A stretch of 64,000 nucleotides of DNA from Nocardioides ochotonae (GCF_011420305.2 NZ_CP061769.1:2281001-2345000), one strand, 5' to 3'. Shown: positions 29,217 to 40,599, counted from the stretch's first letter. Numbers and translations are program-made. The notes: generated by a model from the letters alone, not told the origin.

Positions 29217-30287
29217 TCACTCCTCCGGAAGCGGTACGTCGCCCAGGTGCCGGGGCGCGGCCAGACCCAGGTGGCTCCAGGCCCCGGCGGTGGCGACCCG
29301 CCCTCGGGGCGTGCGCGCCAGGAAGCCCATGCGGACCAGGAACGGCTCGGCGACCTCCTCGACGGTCTCGCGCTCCTCCCCCACCGCCACGGCCAGCGTC
29401 GAGACGCCGACCGGGCCGCCGCCGAAGCGACGGCACAGCACGTCGAGGACCGCCCGGTCGAGCCGGTCGAGTCCGAGCGCGTCCACCTCGTAGAGGTCGA
29501 GCGCGGCCCGAGCGACCTCGAGGGTCACCAGCCCGTCGGCACGGACCTCGGCGTAGTCGCGCACCCGGCGCAGCAGCCGGTTGGCGATGCGGGGCGTGCC
29601 GCGAGAGCGCGAGGCGATCTCGGCCGCCCCCTCCGCCTCGAGTCGTACGTCGAGGAGCCCGGCGGAGCGGTGCACGATCCGGTCCAGCTCGTGGGGCTCG
29701 TAGAACTCCAGGTGGGCGGTGAAGCCGAACCGGTCGCGAAGCGGGCCGGGCAGCAGGCCGGCCCGGGTGGTGGCCCCGACCAGGGTGAAGGGCGGGATCT
29801 CCAGCGGGATGGCGGTCGCGCCGGGGCCCTTGCCGATGACGACGTCGACGCGGAAGTCCTCCATCGCCATGTAGAGCATCTCCTCGGCGGGCCGGGACAT
29901 GCGGTGGATCTCGTCGACGAACAGCACGTCGCCCTCGTTCATCCCCGAGAGGATCGCGGCGAGGTCGCCGGCGTGGGTGATCGCCGGGCCGCTGGTCAGG
30001 CGCAGCGGCGCCGACATCTCCGCGGCCACGATCATGGCCAGCGTGGTCTTGCCGAGCCCGGGAGGCCCGGAGAGGAGCACGTGGTCGGGGGCGCGTCCGC
30101 GCTGACGCGCGGCCTCGAGCACCAGACCGAGCTGGTCGCGCACCCGCGTCTGGCCGACCACCTCGTCGAGGGTGCGCGGGCGCAGCGCGGCCTCGATCGC
30201 CCGCTCGTCGCCGTCGGCCTCGGCGGTGGTCAGCGAGCGCAGGTGGCTGCTCTCGGCCTCCTCGAGCTCGTCCTCGTGGAACGGCAC
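29217..30287 (-). CDS. ruvB: Holliday junction branch migration ATPase RuvB
   Basis: Hexameric AAA+ motor of the RuvAB complex, 356 residues. Walker [10 protein letters not shown] is at 74-82, Walker B is in [10 protein letters not shown], the sensor is GATTRAG, and the C-terminal winged helix is present ([14 protein letters not shown]). Start GTG at 30287, four bases after ruvA. The N-terminal extension is acidic. Third gene of the LexA-controlled ruvCAB operon. Confidence 0.97.
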   Translation of the reverse strand: MPFHEDELEEAESSHLRSLTTAEADGDERAIEAALRPRTLDEVVGQTRVRDQLGLVLEAARQRGRAPDHVLLSGPPGLGKTTLAMIVAAEMSAPLRLTSGPAITHAGDLAAILSGMNEGDVLFVDEIHRMSRPAEEMLYMAMEDFRVDVVIGKGPGATAIPLEIPPFTLVGATTRAGLLPGPLRDRFGFTAHLEFYEPHELDRIVHRSAGLLDVRLEAEGAAEIASRSRGTPRIANRLLRRVRDYAEVRADGLVTLEVARAALDLYEVDALGLDRLDRAVLDVLCRRFGGGPVGVSTLAVAVGEERETVEEVAEPFLVRMGFLARTPRGRVATAGAWSHLGLAAPRHLGDVPLPEE

Positions 30288-30291
30288 GACG

Positions 30292-30900
30292 TCAGGCCTT
30301 GCTCAGGGCGCGCAGGGCGGAGCGCAGCAGCGTCGCCACGTCGGGAGTGGCGCCGGCCTCGGGGGCGACCGCCTCCACCGCCTGGTCGGCGTCCTTGGTC
30401 GACCAGCCGAGCCCGACCAGGCCCTGGAGCACCTGATCGCGCCACGGGTCTGCGGCCGGCGCCGCGCCCGGCGTACGGCCGCCGACGGGGGCGCCGATGC
30501 GGTCCTTGAGCTCCAGGATGATCCGCTGGGCGCCCTTCTGCCCGATGCCGGGCACCCGGGTGAGCGTCTTGACGTCGTCGGAGCCGATCGCGCGGCGCAG
30601 GTCGTCGGGGGTCAGCACGGCGAGGATCGCCTGGGCGAGCTTGGGGCCGACGCCGGAGGCCGTCTGCACCAGTTCGAAGACCGCCTTCTCGTCGTCGTCG
30701 AGGAAGCCGAACAGGGTCAGGGAGTCCTCGCGCACGACCATGCTGGCCGAGAGGGTGGCGCGCTCGCGCGAGCCGACCCGCGGCGAGAGGGTGGCGAGGG
30801 TGCCCGGGGTGCAGATCAGCTCGACGCCGATGCCGCCGACCTCCAGCACCGCACTGGTGGGGGTCACCGCGGCGACCTCACCGCTGACGAACGCGATCAT
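30292..30900 (-). CDS. ruvA: Holliday junction DNA-binding subunit RuvA
   Basis: Tetrameric junction-binding partner of RuvB, 202 residues. It starts with the OB fold ([20 protein letters not shown]) and the loop [17 protein letters not shown]. Two helix-hairpin-helix segments follow ([13 protein letters not shown] and [13 protein letters not shown]). A flexible linker and a C-terminal RuvB-binding domain complete it. The ATG overlaps the ruvC stop (ATGA). Confidence 0.97.
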   Translation of the reverse strand: MIAFVSGEVAAVTPTSAVLEVGGIGVELICTPGTLATLSPRVGSRERATLSASMVVREDSLTLFGFLDDDEKAVFELVQTASGVGPKLAQAILAVLTPDDLRRAIGSDDVKTLTRVPGIGQKGAQRIILELKDRIGAPVGGRTPGAAPAADPWRDQVLQGLVGLGWSTKDADQAVEAVAPEAGATPDVATLLRSALRALSKA

Positions 30901-31451
30901 GCTCTGCTCCTCGCAGGTCGGGCCGGGCGCTGGGTCTGACGCTGGGCCGTGGCGAGCGCGGCGTCGATGCGCGCCTGCGCACCGCCGCGCCAGATGTGGG
31001 TGATGGCCAGCGCCAGCGCGTCGGCGGCGTCGGCGGGCTTGGGCAGCGCGTCGAGGCGCAGGATCCGGGTGACCATCGCGCCGACCTGGGCCTTGTCGGC
31101 GCGGCCGTTGCCCGAGACCGCGGCCTTGACCTCGCTGGGAGTGTGCAGCGCGACCGGGAGGCCGCGTCGTGCGGCGCAGACCATCGCGATGCCACTCGCC
31201 TGGGCGGTGCCCATGACGGTGCTGACGTCGGAACGGGCGAAGACCCGCTCGATCGCCACCGCGTCGGGCCGGTGCTCGTCGAGCCAGGCGTCGATGCCCT
31301 TCTCGATGGTCACGAGCCGCTCGGGCACCGCGAGGTGGGCGGAGGTGCGCACGACGTTGACGTCGATCAGCGTGAGCGGTCGACCGACCTCACCCTCGAC
31401 CACGCCGACACCGCAGCGGGTCAGACCGGGATCGATCCCGAGCACGCGCAT
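30897..31451 (-). CDS. ruvC: Holliday junction resolvase RuvC
   Basis: Resolves four-way junctions by symmetric nicking, 184 residues. The four catalytic acids are in place: Asp7 in [11 protein letters not shown], Glu68 in AIERVF, and Asp141 and Asp144 in [10 protein letters not shown]. The start ATG at 31451 has a strong GAGGAGAGG site. It heads ruvCAB and has a LexA box just upstream. Confidence 0.97.
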   Translation of the reverse strand: MRVLGIDPGLTRCGVGVVEGEVGRPLTLIDVNVVRTSAHLAVPERLVTIEKGIDAWLDEHRPDAVAIERVFARSDVSTVMGTAQASGIAMVCAARRGLPVALHTPSEVKAAVSGNGRADKAQVGAMVTRILRLDALPKPADAADALALAITHIWRGGAQARIDAALATAQRQTQRPARPARSRA

Positions 31452-31468
31452 GGACGACCAACCTCTCC

Positions 31469-31495
31469 TCGAACGTCTGTTCGGGGAACACGCTA
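31469..31495 (-). promoter_or_regulatory. LexA (SOS) box and -10 of ruvCAB
   Basis: On the + strand 31469-31484 reads tcgaacgtctgttcgg, one mismatch from the actinobacterial LexA consensus TCGAAC-N4-GTTCGA. A TAGCGT at 31490-31495 on the minus strand fits a -10. The box would overlap the transcription start, 17 bases before the ruvC ATG, so LexA binding would block the promoter. Confidence 0.8.
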
Positions 31496-31506
31496 TCGGG
31501 CCGTCC

Positions 31507-31532
31507 CGGGCGTGCCGACACCGACACGCCCG
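31507..31532 (-). terminator. Hairpin after yebC
   Basis: Arms cgggcgtg and cacgcccg (8 bp) with a 10-base loop, between the yebC stop and the ruvC promoter. It may separate yebC transcription from the SOS-controlled ruvCAB. Confidence 0.5.
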
Positions 31533-31556
31533 CGACGCCGACTCACGCGTGCGGGG

Positions 31557-32321
31557 TCACTCCTCGAGCTGGGCCATCACGTCGTCCGGCACGTCGACGT
31601 TGGTGAAGACGTCCTGCACGTCGTCGAGGTCCTCGAGCGCGTCGACGAGGCGGAAGACCTTGCCGGCGGCCTCGGCGTCCACCGGGATCTCCAGGCTGGC
31701 GACGAACTGGACGTCGGCGGAGTCGTACTCGATGCCGGCGGCCTGCAGCGCCGTACGGACCGCGACCACGTCGGTGGCCTCGGACTGCACCTGGAAGGAC
31801 TCCCCGAGGTCGATGACGTCCTCGGCGCCGGCGTCGAGGGTCGCCTCGAGGATGTCGTCCTCGCTGACCTCGCTGTCCTCGTGGTGCTTGGGCACCATCA
31901 CGACGCCCTTGCGGGTGAACAGCCGCGAGACCGAGCCGGGGTCGGCGAGCGTGCCGCCGTTGCGGGTGACGGCGGTGCGCACCTCCATCGCGGCGCGGTT
32001 CTTGTTGTCGGTGAGGCACTCCACGAGGAAGGCCACGCCCTGCGGGCCGTAGACCTCGTACATGATCGTGGAGTAGTCGGCCCCGCCGGCCTCGGCGCCC
32101 GAGCCGCGCTTGACCGCGCGGTCGATGTTGTCGTTGGGGACCGACGACTTCTTCGCCTTCTGGATGGCGTCGAACAGCGTCGGGTTGCCGGTGGGGTCAC
32201 CGCCGCCCATGCGGGCCGCGACCTCGATGTTCTTGATCAGCTTGGCGAACATCTTGCCGCGCTTGGCGTCGATGGCCGCCTTCTTGTGCTTGGTGGTGGC
32301 CCACTTGGAGTGCCCAGACAT
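31557..32321 (-). CDS. YebC/PmpR-family protein
   Basis: 254 residues with the hallmark N terminus [20 protein letters not shown] and the segment [15 protein letters not shown]. Known members act as DNA-binding regulators or help ribosomes translate proline-rich stretches; which applies here cannot be told. It sits directly upstream of ruvCAB as in many bacteria, though the hairpin and LexA box between suggest separate control. Confidence 0.93.
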   Translation of the reverse strand: MSGHSKWATTKHKKAAIDAKRGKMFAKLIKNIEVAARMGGGDPTGNPTLFDAIQKAKKSSVPNDNIDRAVKRGSGAEAGGADYSTIMYEVYGPQGVAFLVECLTDNKNRAAMEVRTAVTRNGGTLADPGSVSRLFTRKGVVMVPKHHEDSEVSEDDILEATLDAGAEDVIDLGESFQVQSEATDVVAVRTALQAAGIEYDSADVQFVASLEIPVDAEAAGKVFRLVDALEDLDDVQDVFTNVDVPDDVMAQLEE

Positions 32322-32433
32322 GCGTCCCTCTTCTGCTCGCCGAGAATCGGCTGTCGATCCTACTCGCGTCTGTGACCGGCGTCGTACGACGTGCCCGGGA
32401 CGGGGCTGGCATCACCCCGGACCGGCGCCGGCG

Positions 32434-33015
32434 TCAGCCGTCCACCAGCTCCGCGAACAGGCCGTGCAGCCGGGTGTCCGCACCGACCTCTGGATGGAAC
32501 GACGTCGCGAGCAGGCGGCCCTGGCGCACCGCCACCGGGTGCCCGGCGGCCTCGGCCAGCACCTCGACCCCGGCGCCGACCTCCTCCACCCACGGGGCCC
32601 GGATGAAGACCGCGTGCACCGGGTCCGCGAGTCCGTGCACCGCCAGCGGCCCCTCGAAGGAGTCGACCTGGCGCCCGAACGCGTTGCGCCGCACCGTGAC
32701 GTCCAGACCGCCGACGAGCTCCTGCCCGGCGGCGCCGTCGAGCACCCGGTCGGCGAGGAGCACCATCCCCGCACAGGTGCCGAAGGCCGGCATGCCCGCC
32801 GCCACCCGCGCGCGCAGGGGCTCCAGCAGGCCGAGGCTCCCGGCGAGCCGGCACATCGTGGTCGACTCCCCGCCCGGCAGCACCAACGCGTCGCAGTCGT
32901 CGAGCTCCTCGCGTCGCCGCACGCGTACGCCGCGGCGCCCCAGCCGCTCAAGGGCGGCGAGGTGCTCGCGCACGTCGCCCTGGAGGGCGAGCACACCGAT
33001 CGTCGGTCCGGTCAC
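32434..33015 (-). CDS. pdxT: Pyridoxal 5'-phosphate synthase glutaminase subunit
   Basis: Supplies ammonia to PdxS for vitamin B6 synthesis, 193 residues. The class I glutaminase triad is Cys81 (FGTCAGM), His174 and Glu176 (SFHPEV), with GGEST at 49-53. Start GTG at 33015, ten bases after the metallophosphoesterase stop. Unusually it is split from pdxS by that gene. Confidence 0.96.
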   Translation of the reverse strand: MTGPTIGVLALQGDVREHLAALERLGRRGVRVRRREELDDCDALVLPGGESTTMCRLAGSLGLLEPLRARVAAGMPAFGTCAGMVLLADRVLDGAAGQELVGGLDVTVRRNAFGRQVDSFEGPLAVHGLADPVHAVFIRAPWVEEVGAGVEVLAEAAGHPVAVRQGRLLATSFHPEVGADTRLHGLFAELVDG

Positions 33016-33025
33016 GGGCCTCAGG

Positions 33026-34174
33026 CTAGTGAGCGCGGCGCAGGGTCACGACGGTGATCTCAGGCGCGGCGCCGGTGCGCACCGGCGGCCCCGAGGTGCC
33101 GAAGCCCCGCGAGGTCACGACCGTGACCCCGTCCACCTCGTCGACGCCGGCCAGGGTCGGCTGCTGCAGCGCCACCAGCCAGCCGAAGGGCCACAGCTGA
33201 CCTCCGTGGGTGTGCCCGGACAGCTGGAGGTCCACCCCTGCGTCGGCGACCAGCTGGCGCGGCTCGTGCGCGACCAGCACCGTGAAGCCGCCCGGGTCGG
33301 CCCCGGCCAGCGCGGCGTCCGGGTCCGGCGCGAGGTCGCCGGTGCCCGTCTCGTCGTGGATGCCCGCGATGCTGATCTCGTCGCCGCCCCGGGTGAGCAC
33401 GACCCGCTCGTTGCGCAGCACGGTGATGCCCAGCTCCTCCCAGCGCTCGAGGTAGGCCGCGGCGTCGCCGGTCTCCATCTCGTGGTTGCCCGAGACAGCG
33501 ACCACCCCGAGCGGGGCGTCGAGGTTGGCCAGCGGCGCCAGGTCCGGTCCGGTGTACCGCTCGCGACCGTCGACGAGGTCGCCGGCGAGCACGACCAGGT
33601 CGGGGTCCTCGGCGTTCACCATCTCGACCGCCTGCTCCACCCAGGCCCGTCCGCGCACCGCCCCGACATGCAGGTCGGTGAGCAGCACGACCCGGGTGCC
33701 GTCCCAGCCCGGCGGCAGCGCCGGGTCCACCACCTCGTAGGAGGTGACGTGGGGGCGCTGGGCGATGACGGCGCCCGCGGCGACCACCGCGACCGTGCCC
33801 AGCACCACCGCGGGTGTCCCCCACCGGAGCAGTTGCGTCCCGGCTTCGGGGCCGCGCGCGAGGCTCATCACCAGCACGAGGACGGCGAGCACCGCGCAGC
33901 CGAGGGTGAGGTACCAGGCGAGCGCGAACCAGGCCAGGCCCAGCCACACCAGCGGACGCCACGGCGCCGGGTCGACGGTGCGGTAGGCGAGGTTGGCGGC
34001 AACGCACAGCAGCGCTCCCCCGCCGAGCACCACCAACGATGCCCGGCGTGCCCACACCGGCCAGCCGGTGACCACCGCGAGCCGGCGGTGCAGCCAGCGC
34101 AACCAGCCCGCCGCCAGGGCCGCCAGGACCAGCAGGCCCAGGACCCGGGCGACGTCGACCGCCAGGTCGGACAC
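33026..34174 (-). CDS. Membrane-anchored metallophosphoesterase
   Basis: 382 residues. The N-terminal ~135 residues hold about four hydrophobic helices. The C-terminal part is a calcineurin-like phosphoesterase with DLHVGA, GDLVDG, GNHE and GHTHGGQ, so both metal sites look complete. Such proteins in other bacteria act on lipid or nucleotide phosphates; the substrate is not evident here. Start GTG at 34174. It lies between pdxS and pdxT with short gaps, so it is probably cotranscribed with them. Confidence 0.88.
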   Translation of the reverse strand: MSDLAVDVARVLGLLVLAALAAGWLRWLHRRLAVVTGWPVWARRASLVVLGGGALLCVAANLAYRTVDPAPWRPLVWLGLAWFALAWYLTLGCAVLAVLVLVMSLARGPEAGTQLLRWGTPAVVLGTVAVVAAGAVIAQRPHVTSYEVVDPALPPGWDGTRVVLLTDLHVGAVRGRAWVEQAVEMVNAEDPDLVVLAGDLVDGRERYTGPDLAPLANLDAPLGVVAVSGNHEMETGDAAAYLERWEELGITVLRNERVVLTRGGDEISIAGIHDETGTGDLAPDPDAALAGADPGGFTVLVAHEPRQLVADAGVDLQLSGHTHGGQLWPFGWLVALQQPTLAGVDEVDGVTVVTSRGFGTSGPPVRTGAAPEITVVTLRRAH

Positions 34175-34200
34175 GGCCTGCCGGTCCGCTCAGCTGCCGA

Positions 34201-35112
<912 letters not shown>

Positions 35113-35153
35113 GCAGCGATCGTAGGACCCCGGCGCACCCTGCGTCGTCGGTC

Positions 35154-35774
35154 TCAGCCGGCGGCGGCCTCGGCCAGGGCCTGCTTGCGGACCACCCAGA
35201 TCCGCTGACCGACGGTGATCGTGCTGGCCACGGCGAGGAACCACAGGGCGGCGTACATCAGCCACGGCAGGTCGAAGATCGCCGAGAGACCGGTCATCAC
35301 CAGGATCGCGACCAGGCGGTCGGCGCGCTCGGCGATGCCGACCTTGACGTCGTAGCCGAGGGTCTCACCGCGCGAGCGGGCGTAGGAGGTCACCGCGCCC
35401 ATGAGCAGGCACACCAGGGACAGCACGAGGTAGAGCCGGCTGGGCTCCTCCCAGGCGAAGTACAGCGCGAGGCCGATGAAGATCGCACCGTCGGCGATCC
35501 GGTCCAGGGTGGAGTCCCAGAAGGCACCGAACTTGCTGACCCGGCCGGTCGAGCGGGCCATGGTGCCGTCGATGAGGTCGCTGAACACGAAGGCGGTGAT
35601 CACCAGGACGCCGGTGAGCAGCTTGCCCTGCGGGAAGAACACCAGCGCACCGGCGCTGACGCCGAGGGTGCCGACCAGCGTGACCGCGTCCGGGCTCACC
35701 CCCATCCGGACGAGGAGGGCGGCGATCGGCGCGGCGACGATCTTGGTCCAGAAAGCGCGGAAGTGATCCATCAT
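35154..35774 (-). CDS. pgsA: CDP-alcohol phosphatidyltransferase, probable phosphatidylinositol phosphate synthase
   Basis: 206 residues, about six membrane helices. The CDP-alcohol motif is complete: Asp66, Asp69-Gly70, Ala73-Arg74, Gly83, Asp87 and Asp91 (in [10 protein letters not shown] and [12 protein letters not shown]). In actinobacteria the enzyme next to the HIT gene and thrS makes phosphatidylinositol phosphate from CDP-diacylglycerol and inositol phosphate. The specific substrate is inferred from this context and from the inositol-phosphatase-like neighbour. Confidence 0.88.
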   Translation of the reverse strand: MMDHFRAFWTKIVAAPIAALLVRMGVSPDAVTLVGTLGVSAGALVFFPQGKLLTGVLVITAFVFSDLIDGTMARSTGRVSKFGAFWDSTLDRIADGAIFIGLALYFAWEEPSRLYLVLSLVCLLMGAVTSYARSRGETLGYDVKVGIAERADRLVAILVMTGLSAIFDLPWLMYAALWFLAVASTITVGQRIWVVRKQALAEAAAG

Positions 35775-35786
35775 GGCGCGAGCAGG

Positions 35787-36587
35787 CTACCCCTCGGTGA
35801 GCGCGGCGCAGACCTCGGCGACCGCGGTGGGCACGCCGGCGACGTACCAACGCTTGCCGGCGGCCTCGACGTGCCGGGTCTCCCCGCCCAGGGAGCGGAT
35901 GATCGCGGCGCCCGGGAGCTCGTCCCACGGCGGCACCGAGTGCTGGCACACGACGTGCAGCATCCCGCTCGCGACGGCCATCGCGTCCATCGAGCCCGAG
36001 CCGAGCATCCGCAGCGTGGCGGCCCTGCGGGCGGCGCGAGCGAAGGCGTCCTCGACGGGGGTGCCCAGGAACGGCGGGTGCAGGTAGGTCGCCAGGCACG
36101 ACTGCGCCAGCGGGCGGTCGACCAGCGGCGCCAGCGGCACGCCGTCGGCCGTCGCCGGGAGGCCCGGCCCGCCGACGTACGTCGTCCCGCTCGCAGGGTG
36201 GTGCACGGCGCCGAGGAGCAGCTCGTCGCCGTCGCGCAGCGCGAGGGCGGAGCACCACCAGTCCAGGCCGGCGACGAAGTTGTAGGTGCCATCGACCGGG
36301 TCGATCACCCAGGTGCGCCCGCTGGTGCCGTCGTGGGCGGAGCCCTCCTCGCCGAGGACACCGTCGGCGGGTCGCTCGGCGGCGAGGGTGTCGACGATCG
36401 CCCGCTCGGCCGCATGGTCGGCGGCGGTGACCACGTCGGAGATCGACGTCTTCTGCTCGGCATGCAGTCCCCCGGCCCGCATCTGCCGGGCCAGCTGGCC
36501 CCCTGCGGTCACCAGTCGTACGGCGAGCTCAGCGTCGCGGCACAGGTCGCCGACGAGGTCGCCGGCCGGGTCGCCGGCCCCGCTCAC
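35787..36587 (-). CDS. Inositol monophosphatase-family phosphatase
   Basis: 266 residues from the GTG at 36587, which overlaps the HIT gene stop as GTGA. Metal-binding motifs are visible: the LGEEGS loop (Glu80, Glu81), DPVDGT at 96-101, and GSGSMDAMAVASG later. It could release inositol from inositol phosphate beside the phosphatidylinositol-phosphate synthase, or act on another sugar or histidinol phosphate. The frame stays open upstream inside the HIT gene and was not used. Confidence 0.88.
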   Translation of the reverse strand: MSGAGDPAGDLVGDLCRDAELAVRLVTAGGQLARQMRAGGLHAEQKTSISDVVTAADHAAERAIVDTLAAERPADGVLGEEGSAHDGTSGRTWVIDPVDGTYNFVAGLDWWCSALALRDGDELLLGAVHHPASGTTYVGGPGLPATADGVPLAPLVDRPLAQSCLATYLHPPFLGTPVEDAFARAARRAATLRMLGSGSMDAMAVASGMLHVVCQHSVPPWDELPGAAIIRSLGGETRHVEAAGKRWYVAGVPTAVAEVCAALTEG

Positions 36588-37135
36588 GCCTCGTCCCAGG
36601 CCTCGGCGAGCAGGTCGCGGGTGTCGGCGAGCAGCTGCGGCACGGTCTTGGTGCGCCCGATGACCGGCATGAAGTTCTGGTCGCCGGCCCAGCGCGGGAC
36701 GACGTGCTGGTGCAGGTGCGCGGCGATGCCGGCGCCGGCGATGTGGCCCTGGTTCATGCCGATGTTGAAACCCTCGGCGCCCGAGCGGGAGCGGAGCACC
36801 GTCATCGCGCGCTTGGTCAGCTCGCCGATCTCCACCATCTCCGCAGGGGTGGTCTGGGTGTAGTCGGCGATGTGGCGGTAGGGGCAGACCATCAGGTGAC
36901 CCGGCGCGTAGGGGTAGAGGTTGAGCACCACGAACGAGTGCTCGCCGCGGTGCACGATCAGCCCGTCGGCGTCCTCCCCACGGGGGATCCGGCAGAACGG
37001 GCACTCGCCGGCCGAGGCGTCGCTCGGCTTGTTCTCGCCGCGGATGTAGGCCATCCGGTGCGGCGTCCAGAGCCGCTCCAGGTCATCGGGTCGGCCGATC
37101 CCGTCCTGGGTCAGGGTCTCCTCGGACTGGCTCAT
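36584..37135 (-). CDS. HIT-family nucleotide phosphorylase/hydrolase
   Basis: 183 residues with the histidine triad HLHQH at 140-144 and NIGMNQGHIAGAGI before it. Cys45 and Cys48 (CPFC) may bind zinc. Proteins of this type downstream of thrS in actinobacteria resemble Rv2613c, an Ap4A phosphorylase; the reaction here is inferred. It precedes the phosphatase and pgsA genes and overlaps the former. Confidence 0.9.
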   Translation of the reverse strand: MSQSEETLTQDGIGRPDDLERLWTPHRMAYIRGENKPSDASAGECPFCRIPRGEDADGLIVHRGEHSFVVLNLYPYAPGHLMVCPYRHIADYTQTTPAEMVEIGELTKRAMTVLRSRSGAEGFNIGMNQGHIAGAGIAAHLHQHVVPRWAGDQNFMPVIGRTKTVPQLLADTRDLLAEAWDEA

Positions 37136-37193
37136 GACACCCGATCCTAGGGCGGTGCGCCGACACCGGCGCGGCCGGTACGGCCTGCTCGGA

Positions 37194-38150
37194 TCAGGGC
37201 TTGCCGAACCACGGCAGCGCGTTGACGCCGGGGCAGGTGACGTTCTGGTCGCGGTTGAGCGCGACCCACTGGCTGAGCACCGACGGGCCGCCCTGGATGG
37301 AGTGCGCCTTGCCGCAGCGGTTCAGCGCCTCGGCCCGCGACGTCTCCCCCGCAGCCCGCCACTCGGGCACCCCGAGGCTGAAGTCACCGACGATGAGCTC
37401 CCACAGGTGGGCCGTCGAGTAGACCCCGATCTTGTAGCCCGCCTCGCGGTAGGCGCGCGCGGCGCCCTGCACGACCGCGGCGTTCGCGCGGCGATCCGGG
37501 CTCCACTCCCAGATGGTCACCGGCTCGACGTCGAGCCACACGGCGGGGACCTTGAGCTTGGCCCGCTTCATCGTGGTGAGGTTGGCCCGGCTCTGCTCGT
37601 AGCCGACGTTGCGCAGCGCGCCGATCCGGGTGCCCCCGGCGTACGGCCCGGCGTCGCGGTGCTTGGCCAGCTGCGCCCGCGAGGGATAGCTGACCACCGC
37701 GTAGGCCCCGAGGAGCATCCCGCGCTGGCGCACCCAGCGGACCTGCCAGGGCAGGCAGGGGTTGCGGGTGAAGCCGGGGCCGTTGGTCAGCCCGAGGATC
37801 ACGTAGCGGGCCTGCGGCAGCGGCATCGGCTGGCCCTGGGTGGGACGCGCGGGGATGCCCAGGCCCTTGCGGCACTGCGGCCAGCCGGCGTCGGCCCCCA
37901 GCAGCGGGCGACGTGCCTTGGACTCCTTGACCGCCTCCTTCTCCGCGCGCCCCGCGAGGGACTCGAGCTCGTCCGGATCGGGCCGGTTCGCATCACCCGG
38001 GGCGCCCCGGCCGCGGTCGGAGCCGGAGTCCTGGGACGGTGCCTTGGAGGCCGCCGCGTCGCGCTCCGCCGGCTCGTCGCCGTCCCTCCCACAGCTGAGG
38101 AGGAGCACCGTCGCCATGACGAGCACGAGCATCGAGCGGAGCACCGACAT
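37194..38150 (-). CDS. Lipoprotein with a GH25/DUF1906-like TIM-barrel domain
   Basis: 318 residues. A lipobox-like LLLSC (Cys20) follows a short hydrophobic signal, then a charged linker of about 60 residues. The domain begins GADAGWPQC. It includes YVILGLTNGPGFTRNP, AVWLDVEP with paired acids, IGVYST, and a C-terminal SQWVALN, all reminiscent of lysozyme-like GH25/DUF1906 folds. It may bind or cut cell-wall glycan, but that is inference. It lies between thrS and the HIT gene. Confidence 0.75.
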   Translation of the reverse strand: MSVLRSMLVLVMATVLLLSCGRDGDEPAERDAAASKAPSQDSGSDRGRGAPGDANRPDPDELESLAGRAEKEAVKESKARRPLLGADAGWPQCRKGLGIPARPTQGQPMPLPQARYVILGLTNGPGFTRNPCLPWQVRWVRQRGMLLGAYAVVSYPSRAQLAKHRDAGPYAGGTRIGALRNVGYEQSRANLTTMKRAKLKVPAVWLDVEPVTIWEWSPDRRANAAVVQGAARAYREAGYKIGVYSTAHLWELIVGDFSLGVPEWRAAGETSRAEALNRCGKAHSIQGGPSVLSQWVALNRDQNVTCPGVNALPWFGKP

Positions 38151-38341
38151 GGCCTCCAGCGTAGGTCGCGCACCGAAGGTTCTGCGGGGGTCGGGAGGCC
38201 TCCTCGCTCCGGCTGAGCGGGGCGCTGCCGGGCCGCCGATTGGTCACGAACGGCACCCCAACGGCCCAGATGATTGTCGTTGGGGACCAAACGTCGACGC
38301 GATGTGGCGGTTGGGGCCGGTGTGGTCGCACCGAGAAGAAC

Positions 38342-38393
38342 GCCTCGGGTGGCGCCTTTCCGCGCAACTGCGCCGAAAAGCACCACCCGAGGC
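38342..38393 (-). terminator. Hairpin downstream of thrS
   Basis: Outer arms gcctcgggtgg (38342-38352) and complement (38383-38393) enclose a partly paired inner section. It is followed toward thrS by a purine repeat (gaggca units, 38391-38416). The remaining part of the 270-base gap (38151-38340) shows no gene or RNA I can recognise. Confidence 0.6.
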
Positions 38394-38420
38394 AGAGGCA
38401 GAGCCAGAGGCAGAGGCCGA

Positions 38421-40406
38421 TCAGACCTGCTCGCGCGCCTCCACGGCAGCCGTGATCCGGGCGATCGCCTCGGCGACCGGGACCCCGTTGTCCTGGCGGC
38501 CGTCGCGGTAGCGGAAGGACACCGCGCCCGCCTCGACGTCGTCGTCGCCGGCGATCAGCATGAACGGCACCTTCTGCAGCTGGGCGTTGCGGATCTTCTT
38601 CTGCATCCGGTCGTCGCTCAGGTCGACCTCGGCGCGCAGCCCGGCGGCCTTGAGCTGGGCCACGATGTCCTTGAGGTAGTCGTCGTGGCGCTCGGCGATC
38701 GGGATCGCCACGGCCTGGACCGGCGCGAGCCAGGGCGGGAAGGCACCGGCGTAGTGCTCGACCAGTACGCCGATGAACCGCTCGATCGAGCCGAACTTCG
38801 CCGAGTGGATCATCACCGGCTCCTGGCGCGAGCCGTCGGCGGCCTGGTAGGCGAGCTCGAAGCGGTGCGGCTGGTTGAAGTCGTACTGCACCGTGCCCAT
38901 CTGCCAGGTGCGCCCGATCGCGTCCTTGGCCTGGACCGAGATCTTGGGGCCGTAGAAGGCCGCGCCGCCCGGATCCGGGACCAGCTCGAGACCGGTCTCG
39001 GTGGCGACGTCCTCGAGCACCTTGGTCGCGACCGCCCACTGCTCCTCGGTGCCGATGAACTTGTCGCTCTCGGGGTCGCGGGTGGACAGCTCGAGGTAGA
39101 AGTCGTCGAGGCCGAAGTCGCGCAGCACGCTCAGCATGAAGCTGAGCAGGTGCTTGACCTCCTCGGGCGCCTGCTCGGGGGTGCAGTAGGAGTGCGAGTC
39201 GTCCTGGGCGAAGCCGCGCACCCGGGTCAGGCCGTGGATCACGCCGGACTTCTCGTAGCGGTAGACCGAGCCGAACTCGAAGAGCCGCAGCGGCAGCTCG
39301 CGGTAGGAGCGCCCGCGGCTCTTGTAGATCAGGTTGTGCATCGGGCAGTTCATCGCCTTGAGCTGGTAGTTCGACCCCTCGAACTCCATCGGCGGGAACA
39401 TCGTGTCGGCGTAGTGCGGCAGGTGCCCCGAGGTGTGGAACAGCCCGTCCTTGGAGATGTGCGGGGTGCCGACGTACTCGAAGCCCTCCTCGATGTGGCG
39501 GGCCCGGACGTAGTCCTCCATGACCCGCTTGAGCACACCGCCCTTGGGGTGGAAGACCGGGAGGCCCGAGCCCAGCTCGTCGGGGAAGCTGAACAGGTCG
39601 AGGTCGCGACCGAGCTTGCGGTGGTCGCGGCGCTCGGCCTCCTCGATGCGGTGCAGATGCTCCTCGAGGGCCTCCTTGGACTCCCACGCGGTGCCGTAGA
39701 TGCGCTGCAGCATCTTGTTCTTCTCGTCGCCTCGCCAGTACGCCGCGGCGGTGCGCATCAGCTTGAAGGCCGGGATCCGCTTGGTGGTCGGCAGGTGCGG
39801 GCCGCGGCACAGGTCGGACCAGGCGACCTCGCCCTTGCGGTTGATGTTGTCGTAGATCGTCAGCTCGCCCGCGCCGACCTCGGCAGAGGCGCCCTCGGCG
39901 GCGCTCTCCGCGTTGCCCGACCCCTTGAGACCGATCAGCTCGACCTTGTAGGGCTCTTCGGCGAGCTCCACGAGGGCGTCGGCGTCGGTGGTGACCCGGC
40001 GCTCGAAGCGCTGGTTCTCCTTGATGATCTTGCGCATCGCGGACTCGATCTTGACCAGGTCCTCGGGCACGAACGGGGTCTCGACGTCGAAGTCGTAGTA
40101 GAACCCGTCGGTCACCGGCGGACCGATGCCGAGCTTGGCGTCCGGGTAGAGCTGCTGCACCGCCTGCGCCAGCACGTGGGCGGTGGAGTGACGCAGGATG
40201 TCGCGCCCGTCCTTGGAGGACATCTCGACGCCCTCGACGACGTCGCCGTCGACCAGCTCGTAGGAGAGGTCCTTCAGCTCGCCGTTGACCCGGGCGGCGA
40301 TGACCTCCGGGGTCTCGGAGAACAGCTGCCAGGCCTTGGTGCCCGCCGTGACCGTCATGTCCTCACGCGCGTCGGCGCGGACGAGGACGATCTTCTTGTC
40401 GGACAC
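38421..40406 (-). CDS. thrS: Threonyl-tRNA synthetase
   Basis: 661 residues from the GTG at 40406, which has AGGAG seven bases upstream. It has an N-terminal TGS domain, an editing domain with the zinc-like [11 protein letters not shown], class II motif 2 (FRYEKSGV-like region [13 protein letters not shown]), zinc-site MNCPMHN, and a C-terminal anticodon-binding domain. The open frame to 40556 is not homologous. It leads the HIT-pgsA-pdx group. Confidence 0.97.
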   Translation of the reverse strand: MSDKKIVLVRADAREDMTVTAGTKAWQLFSETPEVIAARVNGELKDLSYELVDGDVVEGVEMSSKDGRDILRHSTAHVLAQAVQQLYPDAKLGIGPPVTDGFYYDFDVETPFVPEDLVKIESAMRKIIKENQRFERRVTTDADALVELAEEPYKVELIGLKGSGNAESAAEGASAEVGAGELTIYDNINRKGEVAWSDLCRGPHLPTTKRIPAFKLMRTAAAYWRGDEKNKMLQRIYGTAWESKEALEEHLHRIEEAERRDHRKLGRDLDLFSFPDELGSGLPVFHPKGGVLKRVMEDYVRARHIEEGFEYVGTPHISKDGLFHTSGHLPHYADTMFPPMEFEGSNYQLKAMNCPMHNLIYKSRGRSYRELPLRLFEFGSVYRYEKSGVIHGLTRVRGFAQDDSHSYCTPEQAPEEVKHLLSFMLSVLRDFGLDDFYLELSTRDPESDKFIGTEEQWAVATKVLEDVATETGLELVPDPGGAAFYGPKISVQAKDAIGRTWQMGTVQYDFNQPHRFELAYQAADGSRQEPVMIHSAKFGSIERFIGVLVEHYAGAFPPWLAPVQAVAIPIAERHDDYLKDIVAQLKAAGLRAEVDLSDDRMQKKIRNAQLQKVPFMLIAGDDDVEAGAVSFRYRDGRQDNGVPVAEAIARITAAVEAREQV

Positions 40407-40456
40407 GTGGGTGCTCCTTGGGGTCGGGACGGCGCGGTTCGACCGCGTGACGGTGG

Positions 40457-40520
40457 TGCGGGGTGGGGCGCCGAAGGGCGTCCCTCGCGATCGTATCGAG
40501 CAGTCGCCCCGCACCCCGCA
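40457..40520 (-). promoter_or_regulatory. Inverted repeat in the thrS leader/promoter
   Basis: Arms 40457-40470 (tgcggggtggggcg) and 40505-40520 (cgccccgcaccccgca) pair with one or two bulged bases. A TACGAT -10-like element lies between them on the minus strand, so the repeat flanks the likely thrS promoter. It could be an operator or a leader structure. No T-box features are seen. Confidence 0.4.
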
Positions 40521-40599
40521 TCGGTTTCGGCCCCGGCGCCCGGGCCGCGTCCCCACTTCCGATGATGCGGGCGAGACCGTCGCCGTTCAGGCTGCCGAC

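Noticed and set aside
37840-38511. Plus-strand ORF with Glu/Ala repeat
   Set aside because: It runs antisense through the lipoprotein gene and into thrS; the repeat is the purine run near the thrS hairpin.
40407-40599. T-box riboswitch ahead of thrS
   Set aside because: No specifier loop or T-box consensus could be found; only an inverted repeat.
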